Source: Dioscorea cayenensis subsp. rotundata (lineage: Eukaryota > Streptophyta > Magnoliopsida > Dioscoreales > Dioscoreaceae). Taken from it: a stretch of DNA of 64,000 bases. The DNA is taken from positions 1,178,001 through 1,242,000 of the forward strand of contig NC_052489.1 of assembly GCF_009730915.1 (NCBI RefSeq), given 5' to 3'. Under the pieces are notes generated by a model, which had not been told where the DNA came from, made no database searches, and was given only the letters and a program-made list of their open reading frames with translations. This document shows, piece after piece, positions 49,753 through 60,864 of this stretch (position 1 is the stretch's first letter; the number at the start of each line of letters is the position of its first letter). A program made the position numbers and the translations under genes.

Positions 49753-50170
49753 GAACTATTTAACATAAATATTTAATTATAATCATTAAAAGAAATAGTA
49801 ATATCTAAATTATTTCGAAATGCAGTACTTTCATTTTTTTTATTTAAAAAAAACAATACATCAAAATATTTAATTATTATTAATTTAATTTATAATAATT
49901 AATTATACTAAAAGTGAATTATTTAATTAATATTTGGTAATAATTTAAGTAAATAAGATATATTAAATATTTCACAAATTAAAAAAATTGTCATAAATAA
50001 TATTTTCAAAATTATTTATTTACACTAAGAGCAAAATAATAGTTTTATCGTATTTTTTTCTTTACTTTTTTCTCACTCCCAATGAATTTTATTTCAACCA
50101 AAGATTATTTTTATTCCCATTACTATTCTTTCCCTTTCATTTCTATTCCTATTCCACATTCCAAACGCAC
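49487..50170. mobile_element. Miniature inverted-repeat element with GTGTGTTTGGA-type ends
   Basis: The left end GTGTGTTTGGATT and the right end, reverse complemented, GTGTGCGTTTGGAAT share the plant MITE pattern GTGYGTTTGGAWT, followed on both sides by AATGGGAATAG / GGAATAGGAATAG phrases. TTATA occurs on both flanks but the exact target duplication is unclear. An (AAT)n(ATT)n palindrome sits inside. Confidence 0.55.
49688..49752. repeat. (AAT)n-(ATT)n palindromic microsatellite
   Basis: A run of AAT units turns directly into ATT units, forming a perfect hairpin-capable sequence of about 65 bases. Confidence 0.9.
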
Positions 50171-50474
50171 ACAAAGTTATAATGAGAGGAAAAAATAGAT
50201 TTGACGAGTGTTATTGAGAAATGAAAAGGTTCATGGCATTAAATAAACTAGAATTTATTATGTAATCAATTTATATGGCATTTTAATTTATAAAACCAAG
50301 GTCCACATCCTTGAGTTGCGTCTTATCCACGCTTTGCTTAAATTCTTCCCAACACCACCACCACTCTATTAATTATTGTCAAAACTAGACCAATAATTAT
50401 CCTCATTAATTATAAATATGGGGAAAAAATCAAATTTGATCATAATACATAAATCAAAGAAAAGTCCAACATCA

Positions 50475-50535
50475 CTAATAATAATAATAATAATAATAAT
50501 AATTATTATTATTATTATTATTTATTTATTTATTT
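50475..50535. repeat. Second (AAT)n-(ATT)n palindromic microsatellite
   Basis: Same architecture as the one about 790 bp to the left: AAT units followed directly by ATT units, then TTTA units. Confidence 0.9.
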
Positions 50536-51254
50536 CTAAACTCTTGCCTATTGTAACCAAACATTAGTTTAAAAAAAACCACTCTCAATTCATGAATAAC
50601 AATCCAAGTTATCATGATAAAATAATTAATGATTATTAATGAGTTAAGAAATTTATCTAATTAAACCATATAGGTTCCAACTTATCTAAGTAAAACACAA
50701 ACATTGTATACATGTACTGCCACCTCCAACCTTAATTAGCCAAACACAAAACAAATGATAAACAAAGAAAACGACATGCATGCATCACATATATATAATC
50801 AATCAAAACAATTCACTGATCCAAAAACTCTATAAAAAAAAAAAAATTTAAAAACAAGAAAGATGTGATAAACTCATGAGTTACATTCAATCCCAAGATC
50901 GACCATAGTTAAACAAACATTTGCACGTGTGGTTAAAGATGTCGAAGAAGAAAATGACAAGAATGACCCCAATGTTGGGTTGGCAGGAGCCATGAAGGTC
51001 CCTCTTATAACCCCACAAATTAAAGGCACACTTAAGTGTGTGAGCCAATAATAATCCTATTAATTTCATCTCACTGTCTTATATGGACGGTTGGTTGGTC
51101 ATTCAAACCAAAGTCTCTCACACGTCCGTTTCTTTGCTACGTGTGCATGAGAAACACATGCATGCACGTGCATGAACAGACCAAAACGCATCAACAGTTC
51201 AGTCAAATAAACTCGTGCGCACTTAATTAGCCAACTTTACTCGTTAAACAAATA

Positions 51255-51281
51255 TCAACGTTGACCGTTTGTCAACGTTGA
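51255..51281. promoter_or_regulatory. Palindrome carrying two opposed W-box cores
   Basis: Arms TCAACGTTGAC (51255-51265) and GTCAACGTTGA (51271-51281) flank a 5-base loop. Each arm holds a TTGAC core, the WRKY-binding W-box, facing opposite ways. No adjacent gene is apparent. Confidence 0.4.
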
Positions 51282-51419
51282 AATGAACTTTTTATAAATA
51301 TTACTCGTATGAAGTCTAAAACGAAAAAGACGAGTTTTTTTTTTTTTACTTTTTCTTATCATTATAAATATTTTTATTTTAATTTTTAAAAGCAAAACAT
51401 AAGAGATGAAATATTTACT

Positions 51420-51720
51420 AGTCAAACCACTTATGATCTATTAGACTATTAGCACATGATCCTGTTTAACAAGAAGATTCAAACCTTAGCTCAAGTAGAA
51501 TGAGAGTACAAATATATTGAGATATTAATTTGTATGAGATAAAATAATTACACGGGTGATCATATTTTTTTGTCCATTAGACTACATATTAGCATAAAAT
51601 CCTCTATGTAGAGTGTTTGTGTCCCGACGAAGAGGAAGATTGAAATTTCAACTCAGATATAATGAAAGTATAAATCATTGGGGTATTAATTATACATCTG
51701 TAAATTCTCTAACATATGTC
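51420..51720. repeat. Two diverged copies of a dispersed repeat
   Basis: Two segments (about 51435-51550 and 51575-51715) share the order: 'tta gact a...ttagca...atcct', AAGATT-AAA, CTCA...ATA-TGA-AGTA-AAAT, TTG-G-TATTAATT. A third relative lies at about 15340-15460. Family not recognised. Confidence 0.45.
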
Positions 51721-52317
51721 TTGTGCATATTTTATTAAATAAAAAAATAATTACATGTATTTTATTAAAGGTTGTTAACTACTTGAATTTATGTATCTTT
51801 ATATCATTATTAAAAAGAAAACAAAAGAAGACCACTAGAAAAGATATCTTTAGAGAAAGAAATGCCTTTTTCTCTCTTTTATTAGAGTGAAGAGGATAGT
51901 GACTTGTTTTTCCTCTTTTCATAAAGATGTTGGATATAATTAAAAGCTATGATTCAAATACATTGAACTTGAGAAATTTGGAAGCACTATAAGAGAGAAA
52001 GAGAGGTAGAGAAGAAACTAGGGGCTATGGTTTTTTTGGGAATTACAATTGGAGAAGTATTTTATATATTGAAGATTTGGAAAACATATTATCAACTTTT
52101 TGACATGTTTGCACATATTTATCTCTTGGCTTGACTTTAAATAGAAAACTTGAGTTCGAGTCAAACTCAAACTTTTTTTTTAAAAAAAGAAAATATATTA
52201 ATAACTGAACTAAATGATATCCTATTTAATATAATGTAAATAGAAAATAATCCATTAAAATATAGTGAGGAAATATTGTATAATATTGACATTAATTATT
52301 AGTTATAATCTTGAATG

Positions 52318-52321
<4 letters not shown>

Positions 52322-52366
<45 letters not shown>
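52322..52366. repeat. (TA)n microsatellite
   Basis: Perfect TA dinucleotide run of about 45 bases, one of the longest of roughly twenty such tracts in the window. Confidence 0.9.
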
Positions 52367-52367
<1 letters not shown>

Positions 52368-53970
52368 GATTTGGAATCTTTATTACCATAAGCACGAATT
52401 ACTTGTTTTTAAAATGAGTTTGATTCAAGTCAGTTGTAAACGTGTAAGTTCATTTGAGAAACTAAATATTATTTAACTCATTAATCAATCACATTGATTG
52501 ATATATATTTTTTCATTATTTTTAAAATCTCAAAGTTTCCTCGGCCATTGGTTTATACTTTATAAGGTATTTCTTTCACATCAACTTAATTTGTCAATGG
52601 AATTGAAGCACATTTTACACAAGAATTAATAACAAATTTTGCTTTAAAATGGATTTATAATATATCTTGTTCCCCTTTTTGTCAAAAGTTACATCCATTT
52701 TCTTGCAAAGTTTATTTTTATTTTTTTTAATAAAATGGATGAATCATGCACAAATTTATTTGAAAGCCAAACAAGAGCGGTTCTTGCAAAATTTTATTAT
52801 ATATATCATGTATTCTAATTTATAAATTATTCTTTTTAAAAAATTGCAAAATTCTTCTATAATAATATATTTCCCTACATTTTTAAAACTAGGTAATTAA
52901 AGATTATCTCACATGCTAAAAATTTTCAACCAATTGAACCACAAAAATGATAAGATATCTCATTAATATTTTACTTTCTAACGTGTTGCACATGTCTTGC
53001 TCCTTCAATTCTAAATAAAATAAATAAATAAATTGGACACATGAAAAGTTGCCAATAATTACTTATTAGAATTTTTTGTTTAATTATTGTATTTTTTTAT
53101 ATTCCAATCTTTATCTAGAATAGTGTGATTGATCACATGTTTATCCACACTATCCACCATAAACTACATCCATTAAAACCAATTTAAAAATAATAAAAAT
53201 AATAAAAAAGAAATCGTATGCTAAGTCAACAGTCATACGAAAGAAAAAAAAAACTTTTGATAATTACAAGTAAAAAAAAACTTATTCAAGCACAAACATG
53301 TCAAAATAATAATAATAAGAATAATAATAATAAGAAGAAGAAGAAGATAAACAAATTAAAAGTTCATTGACTGAGAGTTGAGTGCAAGAAATATATTCTA
53401 TGCAAATATATATAAAAATCAGGACTCCACAACTTGACCATAATTTATATAACATAATATAATAGAAAGATACTAATTATAATATTATTGGTTGCCATGC
53501 TTGACTCTAATGATCAAAACAACTTGAAAAAAAATAAAATAAATTAGCTATCCATCTCTTCATCACTTTCATACACACACACACACACACACATATAATT
53601 AGAGTTTGCAATGCTTGACCATTTCAAGGAAAATCAAATTGGAAAAGTTAGCTAGCCATGTTTCAATGAACCTAATGCATTACTTTGGAACACAAATTAT
53701 CTTATATTGTCCCTTGTTCATCCAACAAATCAAAAGAAAATTCTTTCTCTTGTCGAGTTTGAAATGTTTGACGATATTGTTCATGATCAGAAGGAATTCA
53801 TGTTTTAATTTCATATGTTATATATGCTTTGTAGGATATATACTATATATCAAAGTACTTGATATATATTATATTGTTGTTTGTTCATAGTTATACCTTA
53901 GACTCACATTATTCTAATCTAAAATTGTAAAGAATATAAATGTTTCGTCTTATACTAAAACGAAGGTTTG

Positions 53971-54008
<38 letters not shown>

Positions 54009-54852
54009 CAAAAAAATAATAATAATCCAAATTCCTTTGGGACCACATTTTGGTCTCAATTAATTGTTTGCAATCTCCTCTTCATATCATGTCTCGATCC
54101 CATCTTTTCTTTGTTTGAAGTTGTTGTCCAAAGTCAAAATATATTTTTTAATATATATATATATATATTCAATATTATCAACATAAAAGAAGAGTCAAAG
54201 ATTAATACGTAATTCTCTCCGACACGTACTATAGTTTCAATCCTTCAAGTTACCATCTTGTTTATTCAACATCATCTTATTTCTTCACCAAAAGTCTTCA
54301 ACCACACCTTCCAAATATTGATTTATATTTATATCTAATGTTTTCCACCATCTTTGACTTTTTATACGCATATTGCTCAAACAATAAGAAAGTGACCATT
54401 TTCATTTAAATAGAAATTATAAAAATAATAAAAATAATTTCGATCTCTTCGTCCACTATCAAAATGCAGCTTTGGTTGTATTTTCATTTGTACTTTGTTG
54501 CTTCCAGTTTGCTCTTTTTTAATAAATTTGTGGTTTATCCACTTTATTAAAAAAAAAATACAGCTTTGACTTCATGAGCTTCTCTTGCCTCCTATATTAG
54601 CAATAATACGAAGATCACCATAGATCTTGTTGAAGGCACATATTTGAATCTCATTATAGTACTTTTACTATGATAAGTGATTGATCTCTCCTGCTAATCA
54701 TCCTCTAGGAACCTCTTTCTTTTTTTTTTTTTTTTGTTATTGTTGTTCATCTGTCACCTAATCATTTCTATTGGTTGAATCCCGATCTTACAATACTCTA
54801 TTTCACTCCTGTACTACAACAAAATTTTGCATCTTCCTACAATAATTTATTA

Positions 54853-55140
54853 CTCCTTCCATTCCTTTTTATCTGTCACAAATCTATGTTTTTTTTATTG
54901 TTTATTTTTATCTGTCATTTTTCTAACATCAAGAAATATTTATTATTTTTTTTTCAAAATTACACTTAACACTTTATTCAACTCTTTTGTTGGAATTAAA
55001 TATAAGAAAGAAATTTGAAATTATAAATTGAGGGTAATTTTAGAAATATAATTAATTTTTTATAAAATTCTGTAAAGTAACTAAGTTTCTTGAAACGTGA
55101 GATTCGGTTAACTACGACAGATTAAAAAGAACAGAGGGAG
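54853..55140. mobile_element. Stowaway-like MITE
   Basis: The left end reads CTCCTTCCATTCCTTTTTAT and the right end, reverse complemented, CTCCCTCTGTTCTTTTTAAT; both continue CTGTC. TA dinucleotides flank both sides (54851-54852, 55141-55142). About 288 bp without coding capacity, typical of Tc1/mariner Stowaway MITEs. It lies about 0.75 kb upstream of the GH3 start. Confidence 0.8.
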
Positions 55141-55610
55141 TAATTTTTAGAATTATTTTCCTTCAAATATTATTCTTTAATTTAATAAAAAGCGATAATA
55201 ATAATAATAATAATAATAATAAGTAAATATCAATAGGCCCTCATGTTTAATTAGTTTTTTTCTACAAATATTGTTTAAAATTTTAGTAAACTTAATCTAT
55301 AAAACTCTAGGCCCCCATGTTTAGGCTTTTTTTTTATATATATAAATATATATATATATATATAATTACAAGAAAAAATAAAAAGAAAAAGAAAAATTTT
55401 AGTCCAATAACAACAAGAGAGTATTAAGACAAACAAAATCCGAATTGCTCACATAATATTATCAGCCGTCCGGCTACCGGCCGTACTTGCTGCTCCGCGG
55501 GCGACCGCTCACAATCGTGGACCAACACCAACCTCTCATCTTCTCCCCCGGTTTCACCACGTGGCCACAACTATCATGTACAAAATACAAATACCTGGCA
55601 TTGTCCTCGT

Positions 55611-55790
55611 TGTCTCCCAACCGTAGGCCCCACATGTCATCTCATTGCCCTACATTGTCTTCCTATGGGTCCCACCCTTGTCCACGTCCTTCCCCGACAA
55701 CCTCCTAACCATCTCTTGTCCACGTCACTTATCTTTTTCTCCCGTGTGGTCCCCACCCTCTTCCCCCCCTACTCCCCCCCTATATATACC
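55611..55790 (+). promoter_or_regulatory. GH3 promoter: auxin response elements and TATA box
   Basis: A TGTCTC auxin response element lies at 55611-55616, a CCGACA (reverse of TGTCGG, a strong ARF site) at 55694-55699 and a TATATATA box at 55781-55788, about 100 bp before the GH3 start codon. This fits auxin-inducible GH3 genes; motif evidence only. Confidence 0.55.
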
Positions 55791-55888
55791 CCTACTCCCC
55801 CCACCATCTTCTTCATCCAAGTTCTTCTCTTCTTCTTCTTCTTCTCTTTTAAAACTTAGATTCTCAATTTCTTCCTCTTGATATCATT

Positions 55889-57914
55889 GTGAGAATTGTC
55901 ATGAAAATGAGTCTTCAAAGTGTGAAAGTGCAGAAGCTTGGGCCAGCAGAGTGCGAGAAAGACGCGGAGAAACTGAAATTCATCGATGAAATGACGATGA
56001 AAGCTGATGAGGTACAAGCCAATGTTTTGAAGGAGATTCTGCGCCGGAATGCCGAGACTGAGTATCTAAAACGATATGATCTTGGTGATGCTACTGACCG
56101 CAAAACCTTCAAATCCATGCTTCCTGTTGTTACTTACGAAGACCTTCAGCCGGAGATTCAGCGTATTGCTAATGGTGATCGCTCCGCCATTCTTTCGGCT
56201 CATCCTATCTCTGAGTTTCTCACTAGGTATTCAAAATTTGCCCAAATTTTTTTGTTCTATAAAATCTTTATTTTATATTGTTGAATTAATGTATCCAACT
56301 TTTTTTTTTATACATATATAGTTCGGGAACATCGGCCGGAGAAAGGAAACTAATGCCGACGATTAAAGAAGAGCTCGATCGACGCCAATTACTCTACAGT
56401 CTTCTTACCCCGGTCATGAACTTGTGAGTACTATACATAAATCTATATATATAGATATAATTCTTTAAATTCTCATAATTAAGCTATTGATTGATGATCA
56501 TAGTTACTAAAAATACGAAAAATTCAGGTATGTGAAGGGGTTGGACAAAGGGAAAGGATTATACTTCCTCTTCGTGAAATCAGAGACAAAAACACCGGGA
56601 GGATTGACGGCGAGGCCGGTGTTGACAAGCTACTACAAAAGTGATCACTTCAAGACCAGGCCATTTGATCCATACAATGTCTACACAAGTCCAACTGCTG
56701 CCATTCTTTGTGCTGATGCTTACCAAAGCATGTATGCACAAATGCTTTGTGGTCTTTACCAAAGGCAAGAGGTTCTTCGTGTCGGAGCCGTTTTCGCTTC
56801 CGGCCTCCTCCGTGCCATCCGCTTCCTCCAAATTCACTGGTCTCAGCTCTCGCACGATATCGCCACCGGAACTCTCAACAAAAACATCACCGATCAATCT
56901 GTTCGAGCGTCACTCACCTACATCCTCCGGCCTGATCCGGAGCTCGCTCAATTCATCGCTGCTGAATGTTCAGGAGGTGAATGGGCTAAAATTATACCGA
57001 GAATATGGCCAAATACTAAGTATCTAGACGTTATCGTCACCGGAGCAATGGCACAGTACATTCCGACACTCGAGTACTACAGCGGCGGATTACCGATGGC
57101 GTGCACGATGTATGCATCGTCGGAATGCTACTTTGGGCTTAATCTCCGGCCAATGTGTCCTCCCTCCGAGGTCTCCTACACCATCATGCCCAACATGGCC
57201 TACTTCGAGTTCCTCCCCCACAACCCGGACTCCACTGAGTCAACTCATCCGAGTCAACTCGTTGACCTCACCGGAGTTCAGCTCGGCAAAGAATACGAGC
57301 TCGTCATCACCACCTACGCCGGTCTTTACCGGTACCGAGTTGGTGATATTCTCCGTGTCACTGGCTTCCATAACTCAGCTCCACAATTCCGCTTTGTTCG
57401 TCGTAAAAACGTACTACTAAGCATCGAGTCGGATAAAACCGATGAAGCTGAGCTTCAACATGCGGTATCGCAGGCCTCGAAGCTTCTGCTACCTTACAAC
57501 ACTAGCATAATTGAGTATACAAGTTATGCCGATACGAAGACAATCCCCGGACATTATGTAATTTATTGGGAGCTTTTGAAGAAAGACGCGGCGGCCGGAC
57601 CGAGTGACCGAGTTTTGGACAAGTGTTGCTTGGAGATGGAAGAGGCATTGAACTCAGTTTACAGGCAAAGTAGGGTTGCAGATGGATCCATAGGTCCATT
57701 GGAGATTAGGGTTGTGAGGTCAGGGACATTTGAGGAGCTCATGGATTATGCAATCTCTAGAGGAGCTTCAATTAACCAATACAAAGTGCCAAGATGTGTG
57801 AGTTTCCCACCGATTCTTGAGTTACTTGACTCACGAGTTGAGTCAACTCACTTTAGCCCTTCTTGCCCTAAGTGGGCTCCACATAAGGTTGATGACAAGG
57901 TGGGCCCTCAGTGA
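55889..57914 (+). CDS. GH3: GH3 indole-3-acetic acid-amido synthetase
   Basis: Group II GH3 enzymes adenylate auxin (IAA) and conjugate it to amino acids, lowering free auxin in the cytosol. Three exons join in phase: 55889-56226, 56322-56423 and 56528-57914, for 608 residues from the first ATG ([10 protein letters not shown]); Met5 and Met7 are alternative starts close by. The three ATP/AMP-binding motifs of the acyl-adenylate superfamily are intact: [10 protein letters not shown] at about 113-122, YASSECYFG at about 342-350 and [15 protein letters not shown] at about 415-428. The start region [14 protein letters not shown] and [21 protein letters not shown] fits the IAA-conjugating GH3.1-GH3.8 type. 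The conserved C-terminal [10 protein letters not shown] and FSPSCPKW are present. Introns are short, as in most GH3 genes. Confidence 0.95.
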
Positions 57915-60864
57915 TAATGATGAGCTTGAATAAATTCAATGATCATATATAAAAATCTGTAATAATTTGTTGTTGTTGTTATTGTTATTGTTCATGTTGT
58001 TGTCCTTGTTACACTATAATGCTTTCTTTTAAGGTAATTAAATGATATATGCATTAATTTTGTTTTTATATTTTTATCTTAAATAAAAGAACAAAGATTC
58101 AATTCCCTTTCTCAATAATTAGTTGATAGATAGGAATCTGCCTAGTTATATGTGAAGGCATTGAGGTGTGTGTGCCAATTATTAGTATTCCAAGAAATGC
58201 AAAATATTATTAATGTTAAAAACAACAAAGTCTTTGAGAAAACAGTTCAACATCACAATCAAAATATATAACAAACTAAAAAAAGGATTTGATGCTAATC
58301 AATGGCTCAAGAAAATGTGATCAAATTGAAGAAATTAAAAAGTCATTGGGGGGAGGTGGTGTATGCATGACATCTTTTTTTGTTTACTTGTATGAAATGG
58401 AATTAATTAATGCTTGAGAAAAAAATTTTAAAAAAAATGGACATTGACTTGAATGCCACAAAATTGTATTTTTCTTGTTTACTTAAAATTGGAAATTAGG
58501 AAATTGGAAATCAATGAGTGGGATTAGGTTGTGTTTTGTTTGGTTGTGAGACCAAATTTTCAAAACCGTACTTGTTTTTATTAGATTTTCTAAAGTTTTC
58601 AACTGTTTGTTAGAGTTCTAAGTCGGCAAGAAACACTAAAGAATACCAAATTGAATTTGAAAAACTTCTTTTATTTATATTAATTAATAAAGTCTAAATA
58701 AATATCTTGTGAGCTTGCTATTTAAAAGTTATCTATATATATATATATATAGATAAAGTCAATGTTTCATTCCAATCAAATGTATAAAAAAATGTGTTAA
58801 TCTACTTTCTAGAATGAACGATGAGAGAATATCAAAGCTAATTTAACTTTTGCTATTAATTAGTTATTATTATTTAAAATTTTTAAAAAGAATCAATTCA
58901 AAACTTATTTTTAACCATTTATATTCTAATCAATCATCAAATTTTATTCATAAAATATAAACTCTTAACTTTAAAATCTCAAAAGCCATATCAATTAACT
59001 TTTATACCGGTCGGTGACTATAATTGACTTAATCAAAACCGAGTGATGTAAAAGACCTCCAAAAAAAGGCTAAGAAGCAATAGTGGAGTCCAATTGATAA
59101 AGGTCAATGGTCAACGGTCAATGGTAAACGGTCAAAGAACAAAAAGTTATATGTGCATGTGAAATTTACATAACCGCGGATTAGGCACCACCAAGTGATT
59201 GGAATTTGGAGTCAAGATGGCTTGACACAAACTAACCCACTTTAGTGCACCAACTATTGGAGCATGTGGCGAATCCTTGTCTTTGTTCCACAATCATTTG
59301 TCCTTTTGACTTATTTGAGACATTTTTCCTTTTTCTTTTTATCTTTTTAAGATAAATATGTAAAATAATTTACATTTATTTTTAAAAAATAAATGCTTGT
59401 CAAAAAATTAATAACCAGTCACACTGAACTCACTGTAAAAGGTGTTAAGAGTGAGAAGTTTAAGTCTGGTGATGGGTTTTTGGTTGTCGATACGAGTTTG
59501 CAACTCAAATATTATGTTATTGAATAAGAGACGTATGGACTGAATGATCAATTCTTGACCCTGCATATATTAGGAATGCATTTATCACATTTATAAAATA
59601 AATAAATAAATAAATAAGTGAGGTATTCTCAATTTGATATAAATCATTTATTTATTTAAAATTGTGTGTGTGTTTTTTACAGTAAAATATGAAAATAATT
59701 AAAAGATTTTAAATAGTTTATTTACTTAACCATCATATTGTCATTCTTTAACCTAGCACAAGAAAACATATTTTTTTTAATTTACCTTCTTCTTTTTCTT
59801 TTTTACTTTCTTCTTTATCGTTTTTTTTTGACCCATTTAGAACATTGAATCTTATTTTTACCTTCTATAAACTTCTTATCAGCACAAAATAATTGACTTA
59901 TGTTTGGTATGTTCATATTATTTGAGAAATTTTACTATCCTACACATCACTTATATTTGGTTCTTTAAAAAAAAAATGATATGAATTAGAATAATTTTAA
60001 TAATAAAGAATCCAAAATGAGTTTATTACGAGTACATTAACATGATTTTTTCGTAATATTTTATTGATGGGCTTGGGTGTTCATGGTTTCTTGGGCTTGA
60101 AAAGGCCCATAATTGTATCCGTAGCCCAAGCACCAAAACTCATTGGAGTAATATCTTTATATAAATATTTAGCTTTTTATATCAAGTATTTATTTTCATA
60201 TCAACCGCCTCTTAACTCAATGTTGATGGGTCTCTCTTATAGAATGTTCATTTAAGAGAGCACTTAAAGATCAAACTCCAAAGGTCATGCGAGACGAAAG
60301 CACAGGTATTTGTTGAGCTTGGTTTACACCTGTGCATTTCTTTGATTTTTCTTAAACAGAGAGCACTTGTTCTTTTCACCTATTCGTCAAACAAATATAT
60401 ATTTTTTTAATATATTTATTTATACAATTATTATATTTATATTTTTAGCAAATATATTAAGGGAAATAAAAATTTCCTTTTTAATGTAAAAATTTTCAAT
60501 TTCACTAATAGCACATATATATATATATATATATATAGAAATATAAGCAAAGCTAAATTTTACAAGGTACTACTATTCAAGGAAAATGGAGTAAATTATA
60601 ATTGTAAAAATTTGGAGGGTTAATATGTAACTGAAAATTTCCAGAGGAGTAAATATGCAAACAAGCCCTTCCTTTTATTAGTTTTAGTTCGAGTGGGCTT
60701 TGGAGTTGTCCCCTTTTCTGTTGTTCTCCGAGCTCTGTATGTTTTTTTTAAGGGAGGCTTCGAGGATTCGAGTTCCCAAATCTCCAGCAGCGTTCGCCGG
60801 GGGCGGCGAACCCCAAAGCCCTAATTCACTTGATCCCTAGTGATTCTTTGGAGTCGCGGTTGCC
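57915..60864. other. Intergenic region between GH3 and RBBP5-like genes
   Basis: The first 150 bases are probably GH3 3' UTR with (GTT)n. The rest is AT-rich, with (TA)n near 58735 and 60514-60537, (AATA)n near 59600 and a heptamer repeat of W-box cores at 59103-59137. Sequence from about 60700 is probably the RBBP5-like promoter and leader. No gene recognised. Confidence 0.5.
59103..59137. repeat. Five tandem heptamers with W-box cores
   Basis: The run reads GTCAATG, GTCAACG, GTCAATG, GTAAACG, GTCAAAG. Four of five units contain GTCAA, the reverse of the TTGAC W-box core, spaced at exactly 7 bp except for the altered fourth unit. Confidence 0.7.

Larger units (their letters stand above)
46670..55480. 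other. Long AT-rich gene-poor region
   Basis: About 8.8 kb without a recognisable gene. It contains (TA)n tracts at about 47813-47851, 48384-48412, 52322-52366, 53976-54004 and 54151-54168, an (AC)n run at 53573-53592, two AAT/ATT hairpins, three small elements (48441-48852, 49487-50170, 54853-55140), a two-copy dispersed repeat at 51420-51720 and a long palindrome at 51255-51281. A 60-codon minus frame at 50887-51069 has no family features. Confidence 0.55.

Noticed and set aside
50887-51069. Cys-containing 60-codon minus frame, possible small secreted peptide
   Set aside because: No clear signal peptide cleavage pattern and no recognisable Cys-rich family spacing; chance ORF is more likely.
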